Shown here in pieces: positions 16,121-26,700 of a stretch of DNA of 43,562 nucleotides. Below the pieces are notes generated by a model, which ran no database searches, was not told where the DNA came from, and was given only the letters and a program-made list of their open reading frames with translations. Where the stretch lies: NCBI GenBank assembly GCA_903908265.1, contig CAIVRI010000048.1, forward strand, positions 1-43,562. Reading direction: 5' to 3'. Within the stretch, counting starts at the first letter, position 1. The number at the start of each line of letters is the position of its first letter. This stretch comes from an uncultured Pseudomonadota bacterium (GTDB lineage: Bacteria; Pseudomonadota; Gammaproteobacteria; Steroidobacterales; Steroidobacteraceae). The translations under genes were made by a program, and so were the position numbers.

Positions 16121-17749
16121 ATGCGCGCCATGTTCAATTATTTTTCTACTGGGCGGATTGTCGTCGGCGTTGTCGCCGCGATCGGTTCCCTTTTTGCAGT
16201 GGGCTCTCACGCTGCGGTCCCCGGGATCAGCGGGGGCGCGACGACGCCGACCTTCAACCTGTCTGCGGGCGAAACACTGATTAACCAGCCCGATGGGATG
16301 AGTGTGTATAGCTGGGGCTATGGCTGCTCTGGTACGCCGGCCGGCTTTCTGCCGACGGCAATCCCCAGCACCGCCGGCACCGGCGCGCAGGGCGCATTCG
16401 CGAACTGCCCATCGGTGCAATTGCCGGGTCCGACCTTGATCGTCAAGGAGGGTGATACGGTCACGGTCAAGCTGACGAACAATCTGCCGGCGGCGGCGGG
16501 TAACACATCGATCTATTTCCCGGGCTTCAACGTCACGACCACCGGTGGTCATCCGGGCGTTCTCGTGCAAGAGGCGGTCAATGCCGCTGCTTGTTCGCCC
16601 GCGCCGTGCAACACGGTGACCTACAGCTTCACCGCGTCAACCCCTGGCACGCACGCGTATTACAGTGGTACGCAGGGTGCTGTGCAGGTTGAAATGGGGC
16701 TGTATGGCGCCTTAATCGTCTTGCCCAACACGGTGCCGGCAGCCTGCGCCAGCACGCTGAACGATACCGCCCGCAGCGCCAACAACGAGCCGGATTACCG
16801 TTTGGCCAAGAGCGCCTACGACCACGATTCGACTTGCTACGACCGCGAGTATCTTGCGCAGTTGTCCGAGATGGATGCTAAGGTGCATGTGCAGGCGCAG
16901 GCCCAGGTGGCGGCAAATACGGCGTGCACCAACGAGGCAGGCTGCTTGAATATTGTGACCGAGCCGTACCAGGCGACTTACTATCTGATCAATGCGCGCT
17001 CATTCCCGGACGATGCGGATCCTGAATATGCGCCGGCGTACCCCAATCAGCCTTACAACATGAACCCGCACGGCCATCCGGGCGAGGTGCTGTTGCTGCG
17101 CGTGATCGGTCAGGGCCGCTTACAGCATCCCTTCCACGAGCACGGCAACCATTTGCGCATGTTGGCACGGGACGGCAACCTGCTCGTGTCCGCAACCGAT
17201 CCGACCAAGTTGGCCGGTCCGCTGAACTTCACCACCGCTTCCGTGCCTGGCATGGCGATCGATTCGCTGTTTTACTGGACCGGTAAGGGCTTGAACTGGG
17301 ACGTCTTCGGCCACGGCTACGCTGGCGATACGAGCCAGTGCATCCCGGACGCGAATGGCTACTACACCTCGAATCCCGCAGCACCAAACTTCTATGAGTG
17401 GTGCGGCGATCACAACAAGGCGCTGGAGAAGAACCCGTTGGGTCAAGTGGCCAGCGGCGGCCCGATGACCTTGCCAGACCCTAACCTCTTTGTGAATGGT
17501 CCTTGGTACTCGGGCAGTGCCTACCTCGGTGGTGACGCCAACGCGCGTTCGATGGGTGCGACCCCGCTGCCGCCGTTCGGCACCATGCTCAACAATCCTA
17601 CTGTGAGCTCGTTTGCGTATATGTGGCACTCACATAACGAACGCGAGATCACGACTTCGAATGTGTTCCCTGGCGGCATGATGTCGATGCTTCTCATCGA
17701 CCCACGCTACAGCTTGGGTGCTTCCGTATTAATTGACGAATCGCTCTGA
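16121..17749 (+). CDS. Multicopper oxidase subunit completing the trinuclear copper centre
   Basis: A 542-residue exported protein with its own signal peptide (ending near SHA-AV) and its own AGGAG at 16109-16113. It is therefore a true separate gene, not a frameshifted extension of its neighbour. Domain 1 keeps the cupredoxin frame (LPGPTLIVKEGDTVTVKLTN; EMGLYGALIV), but its ligand motifs are lost: SIHWHG is replaced by SIYFPG and HSH by YSG. The later region holds HPFHEHGNH (H336-H344) and MWHSHNERE (H503, H505), followed by FPGGMMSM. H339, H341, H503 and H505 are the four trinuclear ligands missing from the 613-aa subunit. The two motifs are about 165 residues apart, much wider than in a simple domain. 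It is probably half of a two-chain oxidase, with the copper cluster at the subunit interface. Confidence 0.87.
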   Translation: MRAMFNYFSTGRIVVGVVAAIGSLFAVGSHAAVPGISGGATTPTFNLSAGETLINQPDGMSVYSWGYGCSGTPAGFLPTAIPSTAGTGAQGAFANCPSVQLPGPTLIVKEGDTVTVKLTNNLPAAAGNTSIYFPGFNVTTTGGHPGVLVQEAVNAAACSPAPCNTVTYSFTASTPGTHAYYSGTQGAVQVEMGLYGALIVLPNTVPAACASTLNDTARSANNEPDYRLAKSAYDHDSTCYDREYLAQLSEMDAKVHVQAQAQVAANTACTNEAGCLNIVTEPYQATYYLINARSFPDDADPEYAPAYPNQPYNMNPHGHPGEVLLLRVIGQGRLQHPFHEHGNHLRMLARDGNLLVSATDPTKLAGPLNFTTASVPGMAIDSLFYWTGKGLNWDVFGHGYAGDTSQCIPDANGYYTSNPAAPNFYEWCGDHNKALEKNPLGQVASGGPMTLPDPNLFVNGPWYSGSAYLGGDANARSMGATPLPPFGTMLNNPTVSSFAYMWHSHNEREITTSNVFPGGMMSMLLIDPRYSLGASVLIDESL

Positions 17750-17765
17750 TCCCAGGAGTACCCAG

Positions 17766-20700
17766 ATGCTCACTTTCCTGAAAAAGGCCGCTCGACTCAC
17801 GTCGCGCTTCGCCCCTTCTCTGTTGCTCCTCGGCGGTTTGTCCGCTCTGGCGGCGCCGGCTAACGCGGGTACCGTCACCCTGAGGGCTTCCGCCCGAACG
17901 GCAACCCTGCCGGATGGTGCGGTGGTCCCGATGTGGGGGCTGTCGTGCACCGACGGCGTCACCGACGGAGTCACCTGTGCCGCCGCCAACGCGTCTGCCG
18001 GCGGCAACTGGTCGCCCGTCGTCATCACCGTGGATTCCTCGGTGACGACGAGTTTGACGATCACCCTGCAGAACACCCTGAGCTTCGCCGGTGGCAACAT
18101 CCCGACGTCGCTCGTGGTGCTCGGCCAGGTCGGTGGTGGCTTGGGTACGACGGCGACCACCGCCGCGAGCCCGACGCACGCCGAGCAGGGGACCACGTGG
18201 CCCGTGGTGAACTCGGGTGCGACCAATGCGCCGCCGCTGCAGTTGCCGCGTGTCCAGTCGTTTGCGACGGAAGTTGCTGCGGGCGGTAGCGCTACTTACA
18301 CGTTCAGCACGTTGCGTCCGGGTACCTACCTGATCCAGTCCGGCACCCATCCGTCGATCCAGGTCCCGATGGGCCTGTATGGCGTGTTGGTCGTGACGGA
18401 TAAGACCGCGCGCCAGGCCTATCCAGGTAATGCGAACGCGCTTTATGATGCGGATTTGCCGGTGGTGCTAGGCGAGATCGATCCGGTGCAGAATGCTGCG
18501 GTCGACACCGCCGTGCGCACCAGCGGTTTCTCCGAACTCGCGCCGTGGGTGGGTCTGACGGGCCAGTGCGGCGATCCGGCGGTGCATACCTGCTACCCGC
18601 CCGCGATCAACTACTCGCCGCGTTACTACTTGGTGAATGGCGTTTCCTTTGACCGCGGCAACATCGCTGCCTCGTCCGCGTCGGTGTTGGCGCCAGCCAC
18701 CCCGGGCGCTTCGGTCGTGTCCACGCGCGGCAAAGTGCTGCTGCGCTACGTCAACGCCGGCCTGCGCATGCACGTCCCGACCGTCGTCGGGCTGCAGGCC
18801 ACGGTCCTTGCGGAAGACGGCAACGTGCTGCCGGGCAATCCGCGCGTACAGGGCGAAGTCTTTCTCGCTGCCGGTAAAACGCATGACGTCACGATCAGTC
18901 CGAAGGTGGTTGGTGGCAATTACACGGCCGCGAGCTATCCGATTTTCGATCGTCAGCTCAGCCTGACGACCAACAGCCAGCAGGACGGCGGCATGCAGGC
19001 CTACCTGAATGTGGCCGGTGGCGTGCAGAGCGGCGTCGGCAGTACGGTCGGGTCGCAACGCACCCTTTCGGGCGACGCCAACAAGAAGTACTACTGCCAG
19101 ATCAATACGCCGCTGCAGGTCAGTGACCCCAATACCGGCGTCTTGGCGGGTGTCGTTGGCGCCAATGGTGTCTCCGTTGTGAGCAAAGCCGGCCTGCCCA
19201 ATGGATCGAGCCTGCAGTTCAATACGAACGGCACGTTTACCTATACGCCGCCACCGACCGGCACGTGCGCCGGTGCGTTCACCTTCGCCGTCAATGGCGC
19301 CGCGACGCATACGGCCACTATTTACGAGTGCGACGCGACGAATCAGCAGGATGGCTGTGTACTCACCGGTCCGCCGGTGGTGGGCAATGACGCGTTCGCT
19401 TCCACCAATGCCAAGCAGCTCTCGGTCGCCGTGCCCGGCATTCTGCGCAATGATACGGATCCTGCCGGCAAAGTCCTGAAGGTCGATCTGGCGACGGTCG
19501 CCGTGCCGACGGGCTCGCCGATGACGCTTTCGGTCAACGCGGATGGCTCGTTCTCGGCGCAGGCGACTGCACCGGGCACCTACACCTTTACCTACAATGT
19601 GCGCAACACCCAGCAGGTTGCTGCGCTGGCGCCTGCGACCGTGTCGGTCACCTTCCCCACGGGATCGGGCCTGACGGTGCACGCGTATGACAACAAGCAT
19701 CCCACCGATGCGGCGTTCGATATCAAGGACTATCGCTGGATCATCGAAGAAGACCGCACGTTCTGGCACGATCCTAAATGCCAAGTGAACCACGGCACGT
19801 ACGGGCAGACGCCGACCAACGTCAATGGCACGCCTGCGCTGGACTCCTTCGGGCATGCGTGTCCGGATCTGCCGATCGAATCCCTGGGTTACAATTTCTA
19901 TAGCGCCAACATGCCGGTCGTGGCCGTCGGTTGCACCGGCACGGTTTCCTGTCAAGACGGCCAGACGCTGCTAGGCACGCCGGCGGTGTGCGACGTCGGT
20001 AACGGCATGTGCCGGACCAATGCGCAGCAGCGCACCCCACTGAGCCCGGCGGATGTCGCGCTCGATCCGTTGAAGCATTACTTCATTACGATCATGTCAG
20101 CCGATGGCATCAACCCCGGCCTTACGGGCGCGGGTGCACCGGTGTGCAGCGTCGCCGTTGATGCGCAGGGCAATTGCCCTGGCGCGATGCGTCAGTTCAA
20201 TATTGCGCTGGACTGTCCGACAGCGGCGGACTTCGCGCCAGGCACCGGCACTTGCGGTCACAACATGAGCGGCGCGCAGATTGCGCCGGCCTTTAACTCA
20301 CATGGCCTGCCGATCACGCCTTCGGTCTCGCTGCCGATGATCGAGACGCCGCTCCCGCCAGCCAATATCTCGGTGCTGGTCTATGAAGATGACTACCCGT
20401 TGAACGGCGAAAACGATGCCGGCGGCGGCGTGGATATTCTCGCCAATAAAGAGCCGGGCTTGCCGGACTTCCAGATCATCCTGCTCGATCAGGCCGCTCA
20501 GTTGGGCGACAACGTCGGTCAAATGACCTATGACATGTTTAACCAGCCGCTGTCGAATGCGCTGGCGGGCACGATTGATCCATTTACCCACGCGGATGCC
20601 TGCCCAATCACCTCGAATGTCACCGATCCATCCAAAGGCACCACGGGCGATAACCTCGCGCCGATGATCATCACGTGTCCGAAGTACGAGTCGGATCACG

Positions 20701-23700
20701 TCACAATGTCGCCGCTGGCAGGTCAGGCCGTGATTTCCAACCTGCCAGGTGGGTTGTACGAGATCCAGGCGATCCCCAACGCGGATCGCATCGCCCGCGG
20801 CGAAGAATGGCTGCAGACCAATACGCTCGACGGCGGCAAGCCGCACGAGGCGTTCATTCGTCCAGGCGAGCCACGGCAGTTCCAGGAATTCGGTCCGGGT
20901 GGCTTCCACTCGCAGATCGGTTTCGCGAACCCGAAGACCATCAACGATCGTCGCCACAACACCAACGGTACGGGTCTGTGTGACCCCGCCCCCAAGGGCG
21001 GCGGTTTGACCTGTAATTCGACTCTCACCGGTCACGTGCACGGCAACCACATGAGCCGTACGCCGGACGAGCGCACCTACGATACGTCCAGCTACGACGC
21101 GTTCGCCTGGTCCGCTTGCTATGTCTCGGTCGGTATTCCGGATGAAGAAGACATCGCATTCGCCAAGTGCGACGGCGAGGGTAACTTCACCATGACCAAC
21201 ATGCCGAACGGCAACTTCAAGGTGGCGGTGTTCGACCAGTGGAATGACATCATGTTGGACGGCCTCGTTTCGGCCATCCAGGTGTCGGGCAATACGGATC
21301 TCGTCTTAACGGCGACCCAGTGGCGTACCAATATGTACACCCGCGCCTACATGGACCTGAACGGCAACGGCATTCCGGATCGCGACTCGACCGGTGCTGA
21401 TCTCGAGCCGGGTCTCTCGACCATTGCCATGAACATCCGCTACCGCGACGGCGAAGTGGCCTTTAAGAACACGACGGATTCCAATGGCTATGCGACGTGG
21501 AACGAAGTGTTCCCGCTGATGTCGTGGTTGGTCGTCGAGCCGGACTACGCCCGTTACAAATCGACCGGTGTACACGTGGTGTACGACGCCGGTGGCCCAG
21601 CTGACTGTTCGGCGATTGCCCAGACCGTCTATGGCGGCACCGGGCACTGCAGCAAGACGGCCGCTTACTTGGCCGGCACCGCCGAGACGGTCTCGCTGCC
21701 AAGCGCATTACGTGTGCCAGGCGCGCGCTATTGCTTGGGCTCGGACTGCGACGACCCGAGCGATTCGATTAAGAATGGTACCTATTACAATGCCGGCGGC
21801 GACTCGGGTCCGACGGTGGGCCTGTCGTCCGGTCGTATCGATCCGCCGCAGTCGATGGAAGCGTGGCAAGGCCTGCTGGGCCAACACAGCTTCCTTGATT
21901 TTGGCTTCAAGCCGTATGTGGCCCATGAGAATGGTGGTATTCGCGGCAGCGTGACCTACGCATCGACGCGCCCATTTGATGACCCGGGTCTGTTGTTCCA
22001 GAACCAGTGGGAGCCGGGCGTCCCGAACGTCACGATCAATCTCTACAAGAAGGGTGTGGCCGCTGACGGTACCCAGACCTTGCAGTTGGTCGATACGCTG
22101 AAGTCAGAGAGCTGGGACGCCTACGCGCAAGGCTTCCGTACCGACGGCACGGGCACCGGCGCGTTGGTCAAGGCCGCCGTGGGCACTGCCGCCAACGAAG
22201 GCTTTATTCCGAATATGAACTGCCCGGGCCAAGACCCGAGCAGTGGCTTCTTCGCGACCCTACAGGGCTCGAAGATGTGGCTCGACACCAAGGATTCGGT
22301 CACTGGCAAGAAACATGCGCTCGCCTACAACGCACAATTCAAGTGCTTTGACGGGTGGGGCATGCTCAACCAGATCCAGCCTTCGACCTACGACGGTCAC
22401 TACGTGTTCCCGTCCGTGACCGATCGCAGTCCGGCCACCGGTCGCCCAACGACCACCAATTGCACCATCTGTGTTGCGAACCCGGATGATGGCAACCCGA
22501 TGCTCCCCACGGGTGAGTACGTGGTGGAAGTCGTGCCGCCGGCAGGCTTTGAAGTCGTCAAGGAAGAGGACAAGAACATTCTGATGGGCGACGGATTTGT
22601 CGCGCCGGTTACGCAGCAGTTCGCCGGCTTAGGCTCGGTGTTCATCCTGCCGGACCAGGCAACGCTCGCGGCGAACTTCAATGGCAACAACGCACAGAAC
22701 CCGACCAACAACCTCGGTGTCTCGGTGATGCCGCGCGGTGTCCTTGCCGGCGGGTATAGCAAGCAGTTGTGGCCGTGTGTGGGTGAGACTCGCATCGTGC
22801 CGGACTACAACTCCCTCTATCCGGCCATGCAGCAGACCGCACCGTTTGCCGGCGCGACGCGCGCCCTGTGCGATCGCAAGGAAATCACGTTGAGCGACCA
22901 GATGGGCGCCAACAACGACTTCTTCCTGTTTACCCAGGCCCACAAGGCGGCGCGGTTCTACGGCGTGATGTCGGATGACATGGCGTCGGAATTCGATCCG
23001 TTCTCACCCGCCTTTGGTGAGAAGTTCGGTCCGCCGAACCTGCCCGTTGGCATGCGTAACTTCGCCGGTGACGAAATCATCCGCGTGTACGCTGACCAGT
23101 GGGGTCTCTACAACGGTCTGTTCCCGTCCAGCTGGGAAGTGAACCCGCCAACGCCGTCGGGCTACGCCCCACAGATGGCCATCGCCTGTATGAACGACCA
23201 GGGCCCTATCCTCGATCAGAACCTGGACTCGCCGACGTACGGTCAGATGATCATTGACCCGGCCTACAGCCCGGCGTACTCGAACTTCTGCTACGAACAC
23301 CCGTATCTGCCGGGCGTGCTCGCCCACATGGATACGCCGGTGACCCCGGTGCAGGCCTTCGCTGACCATTACAACCTGCCCGACGCGGAGTACCCGGACG
23401 GTACGCCCGTGATCAAGCGGGCCGACTTCGTCGGCCACCAGGGTCCCTGGTCGCCGACCAGCGTGGGTGTCAACTCGGTTACGGTGGGCACGCGCGGCAC
23501 GTACAGCGCGGCGCCGACAGTCTCGTTTAGTGGCGGTGCGGGCTCCGGTGCGGCTGCACTGGCCACCATGCGCGTTGCTTCTATCCGGGTCACTAGCGGC
23601 GGCACGTACACCGCGGTGCCCACGGTGACGATCACGGATCCCGTGGGCGCAGGCTCGGGTGCAACGGCTACGGCATGCCTCGGCATCACCAGCACACAGA

Positions 23701-26700
23701 TCAATTTCTCGCCGACGATTCCTTGGACACCGGCCAATGCCGTTGTCACGTTCAACGGCACCGCGACCCAACAAATTCTTGGCTTCAACGTCAATGGTGC
23801 GGCTGCAACCGCGCACATTGCGGGCACGGGCACGGCGCGCGTGGTCGACTATGTGACCGTCACCGCTGCGGGCTGCTACAGCACGTTGCCGACGACAATC
23901 ACCCTAGCGAACCCGCAAGTATTCGCTAGCACCACGGCCGCGATAACGAACGGTAGTGGCGCGAGCTGGACCAGTGGCGTAGGCAGTATTACCGTCAACA
24001 ACGCCGGTTCGGGCTACACGCAGGCCACCGTTACGGTCAGCGCCGGCGCCTCCACGGCGACGGCCACTGCGAGTCTGTCACTGGATGCGGTGACGATGAC
24101 GAATGCAGGCTCTGCTTATACCGCGGCGCCGACCGTTGCCTTCACGGGCAGCGGTGGTGGTAGCGCGACCGCCAATCTGGGTGCGGGACAGCCCACCGCG
24201 GCCTTGGTCCTCACCGCCTTTGGCGACCGTTCGGTGCAGAACCCGGTGTATACCGGCCCGAACGCCGCCGTAGCTCCGTACAACGCGCGAACGATCACGC
24301 GTCACTACGGCTTCGGCACGCAGTGCTCGGCCAGCGACGCGGCGAATCACGTCGGCGCCTGCGTGGCCGAGTCTTCGGTACTCGTCCTCGGCCCGGGCTG
24401 CCGCGAACTGGATGTCGGTGCGAAGGCCGGTTGCGTCAAGGCGACGGTCAATTCCTGGTCCGACACGTCCATTAATGCGACGCTCCCCAGCGGTATTCCT
24501 GCTTGCGTCGTGCAACAGCACGGCGAGGGTCAGTCGCTGTGTGGCGAAGTGGTCATCGTTGCCGGTAACGGCAAGCAGTCCATTGATGGCGTGACCGTCA
24601 CGCTGGGCGGCAAGGCACCAACGATTGTCACGCCGACCTCACCGAGCCGTGATGCGAAGGTCTTTGGCGATCTGCGTCCTAAACCGTTGCAGACGGCCAT
24701 TGACAACGCGAAACCGGGCGACCTGATTATTGTCGAGGCCGGTACGTACCGCGAGAACCTCATCATGTGGAAACCGGTGCGCCTACAGGGCGTTGGCGCG
24801 GGTTCCGTGATTATTAATGCGGACAACCATGAGGCTGAGCATCTCAGCGCTTGGCGCCGTCAAATGGTCTGTCTGTTCGGTCTGACCACAAAGGCTGCAC
24901 CGAATACAGGCAATACGATTTTTGATGAAGAGACCATTCCTGCCAGCAGCGCGTTTACGTGCCCGAATACGATGTACTTCCGCGCCGATCGTCTGCCGTT
25001 CGAAGGCTTCGTCGGCTGGGATACGTCTGCAAACGGCAACCTGATGCAGTTGATCATTGAGCCGTCGATCATGGGTGCTTATGAAGGCGCGGGTATCACC
25101 GTCGTGGGTCGTGGTGTCAACCAGACCGGCGTGACGGGTGGCTCCTCTGCCGATCCTTGGGGTCAAAGCACAGGCGGCGGTCCTTATGCGGCGGGTGCGA
25201 AGTACTTGAGCACGAATCAGCAGGGTACCCAGTTGGTGGCTAACCCGTGGGCGAGCAGCGAGTGCAACAACGCGACCGTGCCGACGACGAATGGCTACCT
25301 CGACGACTACTACACGGGCAACTTTGATTGCAATCCATCCACCATCGATGGCTTGTCGATCAACAACAGCTCTGAGGGTGGCGGTGGCATCTTCATCCAC
25401 GGTTGGAATCACCACCTCCAGGTGGCAAACAACCGCATCTCAGCGAATGCCGGCACCTTCGCGGGCGGTATCAACCTGGGCAACGGTGAAATTCCGCCTG
25501 CCTTCGTCCTCGATGACGTGAGCTGCGGCTCGACCGGCTTAACCCCGGCGCCGTTGTGCCCACCCATCCCCGTAGGGACGATTTACCAGCAGACGAATTC
25601 GCCTGTGCCGTATCGCTTTGAGGATGGCGTGCGCATCCACCACAACCAGATCATCGACAACGCCTCGATCGGCGATGCCCTGTTCTCGTACGTGCCGTCC
25701 GGTTCGGGCGGTGTGACGATCTCTGGTGGTGCCGATAACTACGAAATCGACCACAACTGGATCGCCGCCAATCTGACGGCCGGTGACGGCGCGGGTATCG
25801 CGCACATTGGCATGAGCGAGAATGGCTCGATCCACAACAATTTCATCCTCTTCAACGAGGCCAACAATCCCTCACTCGAAGTGGACGGTGGCGGCATTCT
25901 GATCAGCGGTGGTCAGGAAGACCGCGTGCTCCCGGACGGTACCGAGTGCGGTGGCGCGACCGATAGCGACTGCCCTCCAGGACTGGGCTTCGGTGCCGGC
26001 CATCATCTGTTGGTCGACTCGAACCTGATCCTCGGTAACAGTGCGGCCTATGGCTCGGGTGGCGGTATCCGTCTACGCCAAGTCAACGGCTCTGAAATCG
26101 CGAGCTTCCCGAAAACCCCGGACAATTGGTTCGACATCACCTTGACCAACAACATCATTGTGAACAACGTCGCCGGTTGGGATGGCGGTGGTATTTCGCT
26201 CCAGGACACGCTCAAGGCCGTGATCGCGAACAACACAGTGGTCTCCAACGACACGACGTCGTCGGCCGGTGTGCTGTTCAAGACCATGAGCGCCATGATG
26301 GGTGCCTCGCCACAACCCGGTTGCGTGCCGACTTCGGACGCGTTCTTGCCGCCGAATCCGAAGTGTCTGTCGGGTGGTAATGGTCCGCATATGCCGCAGC
26401 CAGCAGGCCTCGTCACCATGCAGAACACGCCAAACCTGATGGCCTCGATGGCCAAGTGGTGGAATGACGCGACGGGCGAGTGGCAGGCGACGGGCAGCAT
26501 CATCTGCCCAGCCGGTTATGGCTACGGTGTCGGTAATGACGTGTTCCCCACGTTCAATAGCCGAGGTGTCCTCAGCAATGCTGGCGATGCGTCCCTGTTA
26601 AACGGCCGCTGCTTGCTGGCGAGCATTCCGAAGATCGTCAATACGCTGTTCTGGCAGAATCGGTCGTTCCACGTAGCGATCGTGGACAACACCGGCCAGC

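Noticed and set aside
16090-16130. The two oxidase genes being one gene broken by a frameshift
   Set aside because: The second gene has its own ribosome site and a full signal peptide, and the first ends cleanly with a stop 16 nt before it.
17733-17766. GTG 17733 as start of the giant
   Set aside because: It lies inside the upstream gene and puts 11 polar residues before the signal peptide; ATG 17766 has AGGAG at the right distance.
21354-21386. RTX-type calcium repeats and type I secretion of the giant
   Set aside because: Only an isolated DxNxNGxxD-like loop is present, with no GGxGxDxUx array, and there is a Sec signal peptide.
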